Assembly: GCA_028583405.1 (NCBI GenBank) | Contig: CM053256.1 | Location: 14,559,087-14,623,086 of the forward strand | Direction: 5' to 3' | DNA from: Pogonophryne albipinna | Lineage: Eukaryota > Chordata > Actinopteri > Perciformes > Artedidraconidae | DNA length: 64,000 bases | Shown: one piece after another, positions 25,582 through 36,974 of the stretch | Numbering within the stretch: position 1 is the first letter of the stretch | Layout of the letters: every line of letters begins with the position of its first letter | Made by a program: the position numbers and the translations under genes | The notes under the pieces: model-generated | What the model was told of the DNA's origin: nothing | What the model saw: the letters and a program-made list of their open reading frames with translations, nothing else | The model's database searches: none

Positions 25582-26263
25582 GGTTTCAGTTACCCAAGGA
25601 TTGGAGAGAATCACATAAGATGGGGCCAGAAGTCAGAGGTCCACATGGGATGTCCTACTGGGTGTCAGCATCCAGGTTCTTACCTGCAGGGTCACATCAG
25701 TCAGTGTGAGATCATTAGCATGCAAAAGGCTAGACAAAAGGACATAACAGGTTACTTTACTAATTTCTGTAAAGCTATATAGTCAAAGAGATGTAACACA
25801 TTGTAATCCCTGTTGACTTTGTTTACATAATGGAATGTCACACATCCTGCAACTTCAATGGGCAAAACGAAGATCAGCATAATTTTGGCTTGAAGTGAGC
25901 TACACATAAATTGGGGGTATATATATATCTAAAACCTAAAAAGTTACGGGTTCTCTGTAGGTTTGAAAGGACCCCCCCCCCCCCATACTTAGCTAAACAG
26001 GGTTAAGGTGAACGATATATAAACAATTGCAACATCACACTCCAGATAACTTAACAGTACAGTTATTAAATAAAAACTGCAAACTGTAGCTAATTTTAAG
26101 TGTATGTGTGAGCATATGGCTGTCTGACTGAAGTGGAGTACCTTTTCTGTTACGACATTGTGGACTTTGTTTATAAATGTAATAAGTATGGATGAATATT
26201 TACCGTCTGCTGCCGTTGTGTTTGCATGCGTAGAGCGGCAGCTAGCTAACTGGCTAAAAAACT

Positions 26264-26286
26264 CGGAAGTACATCCGGGTCACGTG
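26264..26286 (-). promoter_or_regulatory. Probable gpn2 promoter core: ETS sites and E-box
   Basis: CGGAAGT (26264-26270), ATCCGGGT (26274-26281) and CACGTG (26281-26286) are packed within 23 bp. This is about 700 bp upstream of the gpn2 ATG. A plausible non-coding exon donor (minus strand GACG|GTAAAT) lies just downstream at 26203. Such ETS and E-box clusters are typical of TATA-less housekeeping promoters. The assignment to gpn2 is inferred. Confidence 0.5.
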
Positions 26287-26349
26287 CTCGAGGTTTCAAA
26301 ATAAAAGCAATATTTTTTATTTGAAAGGGATTCTATATTTACCCTTGCG

Positions 26350-26669
26350 CAGTGATGGAAATGAACTAAGTACATTTACTCGAGTTATTCTGCAGTACTT
26401 GTACTTTACTTGAGTATTTAGATGTATGCGTCTTTATACTTCTATTCCACCACATCTCAGAGGCAAACGTTGCACTTTCTATCCTCCACTACATAATTTT
26501 TATCTGACAACTTTAGTAACAATTACTTTTACTTTGGTACTTCAAATATATGTATTGATACTCATACTATTGTACTTCTATTTAAGTAATTTTTTTTATT
26601 TGAAATGGATTAATTCTACACTGCAGTATTGCTGTTTTTATATAAAAAAAGACTACTTTTTCCAATCAC
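26350..26669. mobile_element. hAT-like repeat of the GTACTT-rich family
   Basis: Inverted ends CAGTGATGGAA (26350) and, on the other side, TTCCAATCACTG (ending about 26669) enclose sequence rich in AAGTACTTGTACTTTACTTGAG. The same family occurs at 36452-36966 and 43258-45385. No clean 8-bp target duplication was found for this copy. Confidence 0.6.
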
Positions 26670-26869
26670 TGCCAATTGGATAGCAGTTTTTATATTTCAG
26701 CCTAAAACATATGTAACATTATTAATACATTTCATACTTTTCCATACATATGTGAGGCATTAACATAGGAACAACATTTTGTTCGTGATTAAGACAGCAA
26801 TTTGAGGAATTATATAATAATATAAAAAGACAAAATCACCACAAATGTAATGAAAGGTTTGAAAAATGT

Positions 26870-26875
26870 TTTAAT
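26870..26875 (-). terminator. Possible gpatch3 polyadenylation signal (ATTAAA)
   Basis: The variant signal ATTAAA lies on the minus strand 55 bp beyond the gpatch3 stop codon. This would make a very short 3' UTR. Confidence 0.3.
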
Positions 26876-26929
26876 AAAACAGTCAGACAAGTAAATAGGT
26901 AAAAAATCTATTGAAAAATAAAAAAGTTG

Positions 26930-29357
26930 TCATCTTCGGGGTCCAATGATGCCACCTGGCTGCCAGCCTCTGTACTTCATACTAGTGATTGGTTGACGTC
27001 TCAGCAAGGTGTCGCCTCCATCAATGTTTTTAGGTTTGTCATAGACTGTACTTATATGAAGATCTGTTTTGGCCTTTTTCACGGGATTCAAGAACAATTT
27101 CTCTCCATGATACCTGCAGGGAAAAAACATATATTGACTTCAGGAGAGCACTACAAACAGTACATACTCATTGACATACCAAAACATGCCACATGCAGTT
27201 ATTTTTGTTTGATTCAGTTTTCATGTTCATACGCACCCAAAGCCCCTTTTACAATAGGGATGTTGTCCGTCACTCTCAAGAGCGTCAGGAATCCCAATCT
27301 GACTGTTTCCCAACCCATCACCATCCTTCCAGCCTTGTTTTTCCATCAAACGACGGCCAAAGCCCTAAAAAGTAGAACAATATTATGAAAACTGTTCATA
27401 TAAGCTATGGGTAAAGAGATGGAGTAAGTTAAAGGCCACATCCTTACCCTAGTGTACTTCTCAAAGCTGCCAATGGATTGACTCTCTCCAGATCTTTCTT
27501 CAAGACCCTCCCTCCACCTTTTTTCATACCTCATCCGGACATAGTCACGGGCATCCATGTCACCTCCATCTGCGAGAGAAAGACCTTGGTTAAAGAAAAT
27601 CTGATCCTGCAAAGGTAATCTGGCTTCAATGTTATCGCAGATGTAAAACAAACTTGAAATACCTTTATCATAGTACACACTCATGTCGACATCCCAGTCA
27701 TCTGTCGTTTGTTCATCAAAATCTGAAAACAGGAAAAAAAGAAGGAATAAATGTTATTGATATCTCCTCGAGCAAATAACTTCATTTTAAGGACAAAAAA
27801 TATCTGTAGAAATACACAACACTTTCAGATGTAAACTAAACCACACCAGCCATATTATTTGATATTCAAGAAGTATATATCAAGAGTTTTTCCTAGTATG
27901 TTAGTGTTGCAAACCTCCTTCTTCCTCCTGCCAGAACTGGGCGTCAGTGTAGAAAACCAGGCCTGATCCGCCCTTCTCCCACTTCAGCTCGATCCTCTCC
28001 TCAAACAGCCTCTCTTTGCTTCGCTCCTGGCTCGTGACATCCTCATGCAAAGCTTCATGGCGTTCCCACTCCTCACACCAGTCATCATCCTACAACCAAC
28101 AACATGACAAATTGTCAAACAGCAGTCAAGGCATGATGATTTTTCATGTATACTTGAAATAAACATAATGATATATGGATTCAAACCCACATCATCTGCA
28201 TTTGAATGTGCATCCTCTTCTTCTTCCTGTGGCTCGTCAGTCTCTGTTGTTTGTGTGCAGTCAGCCAGCAGCCTCCGTCCTAGGTATGGAGCAGTATAAG
28301 TTCCTGGTCCTGAGATTTCATGTCCATCAGCTGTGAATATAGTCTCCTCTGTGGCTGGAAGTGTCCAACTGTCCTTATACTGGAAAGGTACATTGCCGTA
28401 CCGGCGGTTGGAGCCAGTCTTGGGGAAAGTGAGGCCCAACTTCCGGATAAGTCTCGGAGGCAGTCTGCAGGACTGGATGAGCTGGAGGAAGACTTTCACC
28501 GTTGTGCCCACATTGCCATTCTGCATCAGAGCTGGTGGATTCAGCTCGGATAAACTCTTGAGGTCAGCTTCTGTGAAACGCTCTGTTAAGGACACTCGAT
28601 GGCGCTGCTCGTGCTTCGATTTATAGGGGAATGAGCCATCATCTGGAAAAGGAAAACAAATTATAATGGAGAACTACCTTTGAAATAAGTCTCTAAATAA
28701 TTTTCGTGGTTTAAAATGACAGGACTCTTAATGTAATCTTCAAGTCACTATACAGTTTGTTATTATTAAAACATAAAGGTCCCCTTTAATATGGCACAAC
28801 AGAAATATGTCTAATCCAGACAAAACGAGGAGTGATCTGTTTGTATGAGAAGCTACTAAAATGAGCCTGCCTTTATTTAAACTATGTATGAAATATGTTG
28901 ATCACTAACCTTTGTCGTGTGAAACCTTTACTCTTTTAACAACACAGCGTCTAGCCAGCCAGTCCCCCTTGGAGTTAATCCAGTGATTCCCCGCATACAT
29001 CTTGATCAATCTGTCGGCATCTTTAGCATGAAGTGAGACTATACAGCAGCAGGACTTCACCGTCTGCTTCTTCACGGAGCTGTTATCTGTCACTGAGCTG
29101 TTTTCTGTCACGGCGCTGTTTTTTGCAACAGAGCTGATTTCTTTGCCCTCTTCACCTTCTCCACACACGGGTTTTTGGGGTTTTTCGGACCCCTCGGACT
29201 CCCTGAGAAGCTCCGGTCGATGTCGATAGTGAAAACACTGAAAACCTCCGCTCTCTATAAACTGACTGAAATAATTTCTCAGGTCCGCGGAGTGAAAGGC
29301 AACAGGAATGTTACCAATTGCTAAATACACAGGAGCTACCGCTACAGAGTCCGCCAT
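26930..29357 (-). CDS. gpatch3: G-patch domain-containing protein 3
   Basis: The human protein has been linked to down-regulation of RIG-I/MAVS antiviral signalling and to nuclear transcription roles; this is family knowledge. Seven coding exons were placed: 28910-29357, 28191-28642, 27915-28089, 27663-27722, 27448-27569, 27237-27364, 26930-27113. They total 1569 bp and 522 residues (human 525). The N-terminal region resembles an RRM-like fold (Phe-Ser-x-Phe, Cys-Phe-His-Tyr-Arg-His-Arg-Pro). A conserved Asn-Val-Gly-Thr and Pro-Lys-Thr-Gly-Ser-Asn-Arg-Arg-Tyr-Gly-Asn-Val-Pro block follows, then an acidic linker. The G-patch spans about residues 420-465, with Gly-Phe-Gly, Gln-Gly-Trp and Gly-Asp-Gly-Leu-Gly. 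An invariant Ser-Val-Tyr-Tyr-Asp element lies just before it. The start codon is the first ATG of the exon. Confidence 0.95.
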
Positions 29358-29404
29358 CTTTGTTTCTTTTATGGATGTTAAACATCAACAGATCGGAACG
29401 GTAA

Positions 29405-29412
29405 TGACGTCA
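29405..29412. promoter_or_regulatory. CRE palindrome in gpatch3 promoter
   Basis: A perfect TGACGTCA lies 48 bp upstream of the gpatch3 ATG. It is followed by GTTCCGCTTCCTGAG, which contains an ETS-type TTCC core. CREB/ATF and ETS sites this close to the start are common in CpG-type promoters. Function is inferred. Confidence 0.55.
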
Positions 29413-32344
29413 GTTCCGCTTCCTGAGAACATTTAAAAGTTTGCATCAGGGGTGGACATATAAAATAGTAAAAAAAGTTACATATTTCAGATTCAATATT
29501 TGTTAAATTCACAATTAGTTTTGATTCATAATGTTTTAATAGTGCAACTATATTTTTTAAATTCTTGGTAAACAATAAAAAAAAATGTGGTTTGGCATCA
29601 GCCCATCTCTTTTTATGAATATGAAATGACCCTAAAAATAAAATCTACTTTACAAAACAAACAAAAATCTGTGTCAATATTATACTATCACCTTTGAAGT
29701 ATGTAAACATTTCTCTACAAAGCTACTTCACAATATATATGTTATGTGTGACCAGGTCCCTTATTTTAAAGATGAGTTATATTTAGAAATAAACTACATA
29801 TTGTCGATATTGTAACAGTCTTTAATGTCTTTTTTACTCTAACTATTATTATTTGTATTTCTGTTATATTAGTGATGGAAGAAATACTAATTTAATTAAG
29901 CAAAAGGAGTTACATTAAAGTTTAAAAATAGTTTAAACACTCCTTTTATAAAGTGAGAGTCCTGCATTTGAATGCAGAATGTAGGCCTAGGATTTCTGAA
30001 TAATACATAAAATATCACTGAATTATAAATAAGTGTGCATTGATTTAAAGTGGGGGGAAATAGCCCCATGCAGCTTGCAAAGGTATGGGGATTCATTTCA
30101 ACGTTATATACTGCTGGGTAGCTTAATTCATACTATTCATCATAAATGTTTTGTTAATTTAGATATTGTATAATGAATGTGATTCTGCAACTAATGTTTG
30201 CAAAACAATTACATATGAAAATATTTGGTAAATACTTCAATAAAACACAAGTACCTAAAAACTGTACTTGCACTTACTTATTGAGTTCTCTAGTACAGAT
30301 TCATACATTTAACAGAAAAGAGAAAGTGTGGAGGTTTATATGAAAAGGTAAAGATAGAATATTCACTATGTCCATGCTCATACATAGTAGCGTGGACTAT
30401 TTTTGTCTTTCATGAAAATATGTTATATTTACTATCAAATCACATATCCTAAATAATCAATAAGGAAATCCATCTCTTATAGTTTGACTGTATGTGTATT
30501 GAGGTTTCTTTATCTGACATTCACCTGATTTCACGTGAAAGGGCCAGTGATGTACTTTCATAAAACCAAAGGAAAAACAAAACACTCTTTTTACAAAGGG
30601 AATAAAATAGGAGTAAAATCTCTTTAAAGAGAGACCCCTCTTCTTTGACAGCTAGGGGTATTCGCACAAACAAAACATAAAGTAATAACAACCATTTTTA
30701 AGAGCAGAACAGTGATAATGATGACATCTTAACTTTAAAGCTTTACATATCTATTTTAGATCTAGGTAACATATAGAATATTAGTGGAGTAACTAGTGGA
30801 AGACATGCTATAACTTTCAGGAAAAATATTAAAGTCTTTCCCATTACTGCACAACTTTTTTCAGAGACAACGAAAAAAATGATTCAGTCAGAGTTCATCA
30901 ACCTGAAGCCTACGCTGCCTCTGGCCTTCACCTCAGCTTTTATCATTGTGTGTTTTGATAGTAATAGGCAGTAAAACTAGAACCGTGTGTCTGGACCCTG
31001 ACTTAACATTACACTTGTCACACACAAATTGTGTATTAACCATTATGGCTTTTGGAGCCATGCTAATACTCACAAGTGTCACATCTGTTGGGAATTATTG
31101 ATGAAAAAACCTGACAACAACAACATAACTTTACAGATAATATACATATTTTACAGGAGAAATAGAAGCTAAATGTTACTTTTTAGATTTATTATCTATC
31201 AAATTGAATAATTGTAAATTACTGAAGGAATTTTTGGACAGGAAAACCCTCAAAAGGCCCTGCTGTGTCCAGTTAGGCCCTCTGAGTGTCACAAATAGAT
31301 ACACCAAATATATCCGTCTGTGGTAGAAAATAAAATAAAGTAATATTGAGGCTGAGGCTTGAAGACATACCAGAAAATCTGAAAGGAAGAGTCACAGTCA
31401 ACATTTATAAATGAAAGATACAGCTTTACTATTAAAGTTTCTTTTATTCTGGTACCAGTAACAATACTTTTTTAAATACTTTGTACACATTGGGGAATAT
31501 AAGATACAAATGTTTTTGTTTTAATTAGACAAAAGACCTTCTCAATTCCTTCAATATTAAATATCGGAACTTATAAATAAAACAAAGTGCAAACATATAA
31601 CTTTTAAGGAAACGTCTAATCAAAGGATAACTAAACACTACTTAGAAATGTATTCAATGCCAGCTTTTGGTTTTGTATTACTCTCAGCTATACTAACAAC
31701 TCTTAGTCAGTCTTGAAACGGTTTTTGTGACCAAAGCATGTGTGCAGGTTTTTTTTTTTTTTTTTAAAACATAACCTCTCGGTCATTACCCAAAAAGGGA
31801 GTTTAGCGTTATGTTGGTTTAGTAGGTTTGCTTTTCCAGGTATTACCATGGCAACATCAGTGCAAAATCTGTCTGTACAATACATTAGGTCATCCAGTCC
31901 AAAAAAAAGGGAAAAGAAAGAAGAGAGACGGATTGCAAATCAAAACAAAATATCCATAATGATCAAAAACAGAACGGCACTATTGTTTTATTGTGTTGAA
32001 GTCTCAAAAGTTTGTAAAATTAGACTAGATGGACCATTGATCAGTGTTGACCTTGATTTCTCCAGTATCAAAAGGTAAATGTTTATTTCAACTTGTGAAT
32101 TTAGTTTTTATCAAGAAAATTATTCAAACTGAATGTTTTGAAAATGTATGTGCAGCATATTGCATCTGGAAATGTACTGTTTACAGTACATAGTGGTCTA
32201 GTAAGTAAATATCATATTTAAATATACGTATGTACAGATGTATTACTTTCATTGTGAACCTGAAATAACTGTATAAGAGCAAACTAAATTCCACACATTT
32301 CAAAATCCAGGATGATCTTAATATTTATCCCCATGGATTGCAAA

Positions 32345-32489
32345 TGACCCATGCGGAGTAACTGACCTTTGTGTTGCTGACCTTATGAACACAGAGCCCC
32401 ATGGTGAATGTACCTCTGCTGTATTAGGTCAAGGCTAAATGTAATGTACCGAACATAGTGTCAGTCCAGCTCTGAGAGTTCATTGACCT
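32345..32489. promoter_or_regulatory. Cluster of nuclear-receptor half-sites upstream of nr0b2
   Basis: AGGTCA (either strand) occurs at 32363-32368, 32378-32383, 32426-32431 and 32484-32489, with a variant GGGTCA at 32345-32350. The first two read TAAGGTCA and CAAAGGTCA on the minus strand, close to the extended half-sites bound by monomeric orphan receptors. The cluster is about 2.4 kb upstream of nr0b2. An enhancer role is only a hypothesis. Confidence 0.3.
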
Positions 32490-33259
32490 GGGCAAACTAA
32501 AGCCAGAGAAGAGGCAAACTGTGTTGCTATACTGGCACAATTACCTTCGTTGTGCTATTATTTATTTAACTTGAAAACGATATTACAGGGAATTTTCTTT
32601 ATACATTTTGAGTCAATGATAATTTAGAAAAAAGGCCTGGACATCTTTAAGTGTCATTACATCATGCTTTATCAGACCTGCACTGTTTTGCTTGCTTGAA
32701 CTCAGAATACAGCAGTTGCTCCATTTATAGAATGAAGGACATTTTATTTTTACTGTCTTGGTGAAGATAAGAGTCTGTCCTCCGTGTCCGTCTCTGCCTG
32801 CTCCTAACCTCTATAAACGCGAGCCTTATCTCAAGCATTTACGACTGTAGGCCTATTTCATCAAGCCTGAGGGTTTTTCTGAGTGCATTACAGGTCACTG
32901 AAAACTAAAAGGATCACATTCTTGTAGATAACGCAGTTGGTTTTGTCATGCATTCAAAGCTGAGGTCCATTACGTTACAGACATGTCACGTACTACATGA
33001 ATAATCACTGTATCGTAATGAGATCACTTCAGGAGAGTAATCGAGGCTATAACATTCTGGAGTATTCTCTGAAGGGATGAGTAAGGTACTGATGAAGTAA
33101 AACAAACATTCGGTGACTGGTGCTGCCAGTAGTGTCTGGCTTGTAATGTCTTTATTACAGTTAGTCACTTTATGAACTGACCTTGAACCCTCTGCGCTGT
33201 GGTTCACATCCTTCTATGAAACTTCCATAATGATTCCTCCAGGCTGCTGGGCTTGTGAC

Positions 33260-33301
33260 CGTCCCCACAAAGGTATAGAGCGTCCCCACAAAGGTATAGA
33301 G
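33260..33301. repeat. 21-bp perfect tandem duplication
   Basis: The unit CGTCCCCACAAAGGTATAG plus AG occurs twice head to tail at 33260-33280 and 33281-33301. No function is evident. Confidence 0.9.
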
Positions 33302-34719
33302 CATAATATGTTATATATTGGGTCACCTGTCACTCTACAATGGGGTGTTCCCTAAGTTGGTCCATGGCACTAAATGTCAAATTGAAAGAAGCTTGTCATT
33401 AAAAATTAGAAGTCTGTTTATTTGTGAAAACAATAAAGTAATTAGCTTATCAGTCTCAAGCCTCCGTGCCAGGCACAAGGGAGATAACGTAATAGAGTAA
33501 ACTCATTTAAATGACAGGTGGAACATTTTACCGCCGGTTACAAATGTCATAAACTGGAATCCCCGAAAAAAATTGCCAACTTTAATTGAGTCAGGATAAA
33601 AACAGCATCTATCTGATATTATTATAGGATCCTGCCAAATGATAAAGCCCTTAAAATACGCAATTTTGTCCACCACTGACTGACTGAAATATCTCAGCGT
33701 TGTCCTGAAACTCATCTCAGTATCGATCGTTCTGACTTTGGGGATCCCCTGACACTTTCTGTGTTTTTTATGAAATGTCTTAAACACTATTATAGATAGA
33801 TTGCCATTACATTTTGGAAACACATCCATGTCCCCCTCAGACTGAATTGCAAAAATCTTAATCTTTTTTTAGATTCTAGAGTTGTTATCATGTCCAATCT
33901 TCAATTTGACTTTCAATTTAGCCTCAATTGTGCTTTGTACTGATGATAACTAGTAAATGTTAGCATGCAAACATGCTTAACTTAAAAAAGTGAATATGGT
34001 AAACATTACACTTGCTTAGCATCCGTAGATTACGATTACAATTGTAAACATGTTTGAATGATGGAGTTAGTATTTCATTTAAAGCACCACTGTGTACAGC
34101 CTCAATGAGCAGTTAGCATGCAGAACTTGTTTAACTTCATTATCCGACCTTTTATGAGTAAATAACCTTTTAGATATCATAAATGGAGAATTAGCTGAAT
34201 AGATATCAGATTTTCTTGGTCTCTGGGTTTTAGCGAAAATACAATTAGCATTTCTAAAATCCTGGCTTTGGATCTCGAGAGCTGTTTGGTATAAGTCATG
34301 TTGGTTCATTTTAATTGGGTTAGTTTATATCAAAGGTAAAAGGGCAGTTTTAGAATGCCAATAAAGCTTTTTGAAAATTACAAGATACATTTATTTGAAA
34401 AAAAGGACTTGCTTCACCTCATGAGGACATAACTTATAGGTCAATGCCCCCGCTCTGCTTTGGCCTCCTTCCAGCTCCCAGGTGTGAGCTGGCAGGGTGC
34501 AGGGACACGGCGTGGCGCTGATTACCCGTGCAGTCCTTGGTAGCTTGGTACTGCCTGGGTTAATGACACCGGCTACAAGATAAGGCCCTACCCTGCTGTT
34601 GATATCCAGGCATTACTCTAGCAGCTCCTTTTCATTGAGAAAAGCTTATCGGTTTCCCAGGGTTATGCCATCAGTCATCTGGCAGAGCACATGGTTGTTT
34701 TTCAGAGTATATTGACAAG

Positions 34720-34758
34720 TCAAGGTCCGCCTAGTAGGCTGGGTCGGTCCTATAAATA
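34720..34758 (+). promoter_or_regulatory. nr0b2: nr0b2 core promoter: NR5A-type site and TATA box
   Basis: A TATA box, TATAAATA, lies at 34751-34758, 110 bp before the nr0b2 ATG. TCAAGGTCC at 34720-34728 is one base from the TCAAGGTCA half-site bound by LRH-1/SF-1 (NR5A), which activate SHP in mammals. The spacing of 22 bp to the TATA box suits a proximal activator site. Binding is inferred from the motif. Confidence 0.65.
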
Positions 34759-34867
34759 CGAGGGCACTGGAAGATGCAGCAGCAGTACTCACAAGCTCTT
34801 GGAGAGCCCATAATTTGAGAGGTCTCTTACAATTTAACTACACAGATCTCAATCAATCAAAGACAAA

Positions 34868-35756
34868 ATGGATAACAGGTGTCATTGTGCACCCAGCAGC
34901 GACAGGTTTTCGAACCCTATCCTGTACAACATCCTGAGCCAAATGGATAACAGCAAGCCAAACCAAAACTGCTTAAACTACAATTCAATACCTCACCGAT
35001 GCAACTGTGAGCTGCGAAGGACAGTGTGCTTGAAAAGACCCTCTGAGGTCTGCAAAGAAGCGTCAGCAGTTCTGGTTAAGACTGTCCATTTCATGAAGAA
35101 CTTACCTGCTTTTAACCAGATGCCACCAAATGACCAGTTCATACTTCTCAAAAGCTGCTGGGCACCGCTCTTCATCCTGGGTCTGGCCCAGGAGCAAGTG
35201 AACTTTGAGGTAACGGACACACCTGCTGACAGCATGCTGAAAAGGATTCTCCTAAACCGCCAGGAGAGCCCCGATATGGAGAGGAAGCAGCCCACCATGT
35301 CTGGGGTCAGCAAACTTAGGTCCTGTCTTAAAAAGTTTTGGAGTTTGGATTTGAGTCCAAAGGAGTATGCATACCTCAAAGGGACCACGATATTCAATCC
35401 AGGTATGAATTCATCTTTATTTATTAAATTAAATACAAATACATAGTTCTCAGGAGTAAGAAAACTGCTTTATACATATGACAGTGTCTAATTTTCGGTC
35501 TTTACTTTCAACAGATGTTCCATATTTAAAGGCAGCTGTGTTTGTGGAAGGCTTGCAGCAGGAGGCTCAGCACGCCCTCAGTGCGATGGTCCAGCTCCTT
35601 CACCCAGGGGACCAGGAGCGCTTTGCTCGGATCCTCCTCACAGCCTCCATGCTGCAGAGCATCACACCCAGCCTCATCACTGAACTCTTCTTCCGGCCCG
35701 TGATAGGCCAGGCTGATCTGCTGGAGCTGTTGGTGGACATGCTCTTCTGCAGATAG
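34868..35756 (+). CDS. nr0b2: NR0B2 / SHP, small heterodimer partner nuclear receptor
   Basis: SHP is an orphan nuclear receptor without a DNA-binding domain; it represses other receptors (LRH-1, HNF4 and others) in bile-acid and lipid control. Two coding exons, 34868-35402 and 35515-35756, give 777 bp and 258 residues (human 257). The intron position, within Phe-Asn-Pro|Asp-Val-Pro, agrees with the human protein alignment. An LxxLL-like Ile-Leu-Tyr-Asn-Ile-Leu motif is at residues 18-23. The ligand-binding-like fold shows Trp-Ser-Leu-Asp-Leu-Ser-Pro-Lys-Glu-Tyr-Ala, and the protein ends Asp-Met-Leu-Phe-Cys-Arg, like human Asp-Met-Leu-Leu-Leu-Arg. It is the only main gene on the plus strand here. 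No zinc-finger sequence lies upstream, as expected for the NR0B class. Confidence 0.95.
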
Positions 35757-36115
35757 ACCTGGACAGGTGGACTGAAGAAAGTTGAATCCAATGGTCTTAG
35801 CAGTGTTGATGCAGGACTTCTCGCTGACCAACCTGAACAATGTTTCCTCATAAAATGATGGAATTTTTGACAGCGGACTACTAAAAAAAAGCAATTACAA
35901 CGCTACTGTCAATTGGTGAATATGAATTGCTTGTATTGCATTGAAGCACAGGTCACTTTAGCCTAGTCGGAAAATCTGTTATCCACTGAAGTTGAAAGGC
36001 AGAATTTTTACAAAAAGAGAGACTGTACCCACTGTTCATATTCTGCATCTTATGTGGAAGATATTTTCTACTTGCCTTAATGTTGTAAATAAGTCTGCAT
36101 ATACAGAACATTTCT

Positions 36116-36121
36116 AATAAA
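36116..36121 (+). terminator. nr0b2 polyadenylation signal
   Basis: AATAAA about 360 bp downstream of the nr0b2 stop, followed by a T-rich stretch (ATATATTTTTGTAAATG). Confidence 0.6.
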
Positions 36122-36451
36122 TATATTTTTGTAAATGAACATTACAGTGATGTTTTGTAGTCTTTTAAATCCTCACAGCAAGCCACACTATTTGTATGTA
36201 AGACTTACAGATCAATACCGACATGTTGTGGAAGCGTGCTCAAGTCCCTTTATTTTAAGTTCTTGTCAAGACCTAAAAGCAAACGTGTCATGTGAATTTC
36301 CTAGAAATGAAACAAAAAAGACGTTATCCCTAAAAATACTAATATGGGTGATTATGGGTTTCAGAAAACCATTTCACTAATTTGTGATGAATCTTAAATA
36401 AAGCATACCTATTTAGAAATTAACATATTGTAATACAGTATGTCTGGTTAT

Positions 36452-36966
36452 CATTGGTGGAAAAAGTACTCAGATCTTGTACTTGAATAAAAGTAGAAGT
36501 ACCAGAGGGTAGGAATACTCTGTTACAGGTAAAAGTCCTGCATTCAAAATGTTACTCAAGTAAAAGTAGAAAAGTATTAGCATCAAATATAATTAAAGTA
36601 CCAAAAGTAAAAGTACTCATTATGCAGTTCGGTCCATTTCAGAATAATATATATGATATGTTTTATAATTATTGATCATTAAAGTGTTATCAAAGCTGGT
36701 AACGGTGCAGCTAGTTTGAATGACTTTGTATACTGCAGGGTAGCTTGTGAATTTACTCCAGGTGGAACTAAAGTCTGATTTAAGTGTTGATTATATTTCA
36801 CATCATTAATCCAAATCTGTAAAGTAAGTTAAGGTCTTAAATAATTGTAGTGGAATACCAGTACAAAGTAGCAACAAATTGAAATACTCAAGTAGAGTAC
36901 AAGTATCTCAAAATTGTACTGAAGAACATTGCTTGAGTAAATGTACTTAGTTACTTTACACCACTG
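36452..36966. mobile_element. Complete non-autonomous hAT element, GTACTT-rich family
   Basis: A 515-bp element with ends CATTGGTGG and CACCACTG. It is flanked by CTGGTTAT (36444-36451) and TTGGTTAT (36967-36974), an 8-bp target duplication with one mismatch. The body is full of AGTACT, AAAAGTA and TACTTGAGTA motifs. It is related to the copies at 26350 and 43258. No reading frame for a transposase. Confidence 0.8.
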
Positions 36967-36974
36967 TTGGTTAT

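Larger units (their letters stand above)
29413..34710. other. Intergenic region between gpatch3 and nr0b2
   Basis: About 5.3 kb of AT-rich sequence. It contains a poly-T run (31749-31765), a 21-bp tandem duplication (33260-33301) and a cluster of AGGTCA half-sites (32345-32489). NUDC is near NR0B2 in human but was not found here. No gene was recognised. Confidence 0.6.

Noticed and set aside
25969..25984. Poly-C run as a structured element
   Set aside because: A simple homopolymer with no partner motif; likely an ordinary low-complexity tract.
29413..34710. A hidden nudc, sfn or zdhhc18 gene as in the human neighbourhood
   Set aside because: No exon resembling these proteins was seen in any frame; the genes are probably elsewhere in this genome.
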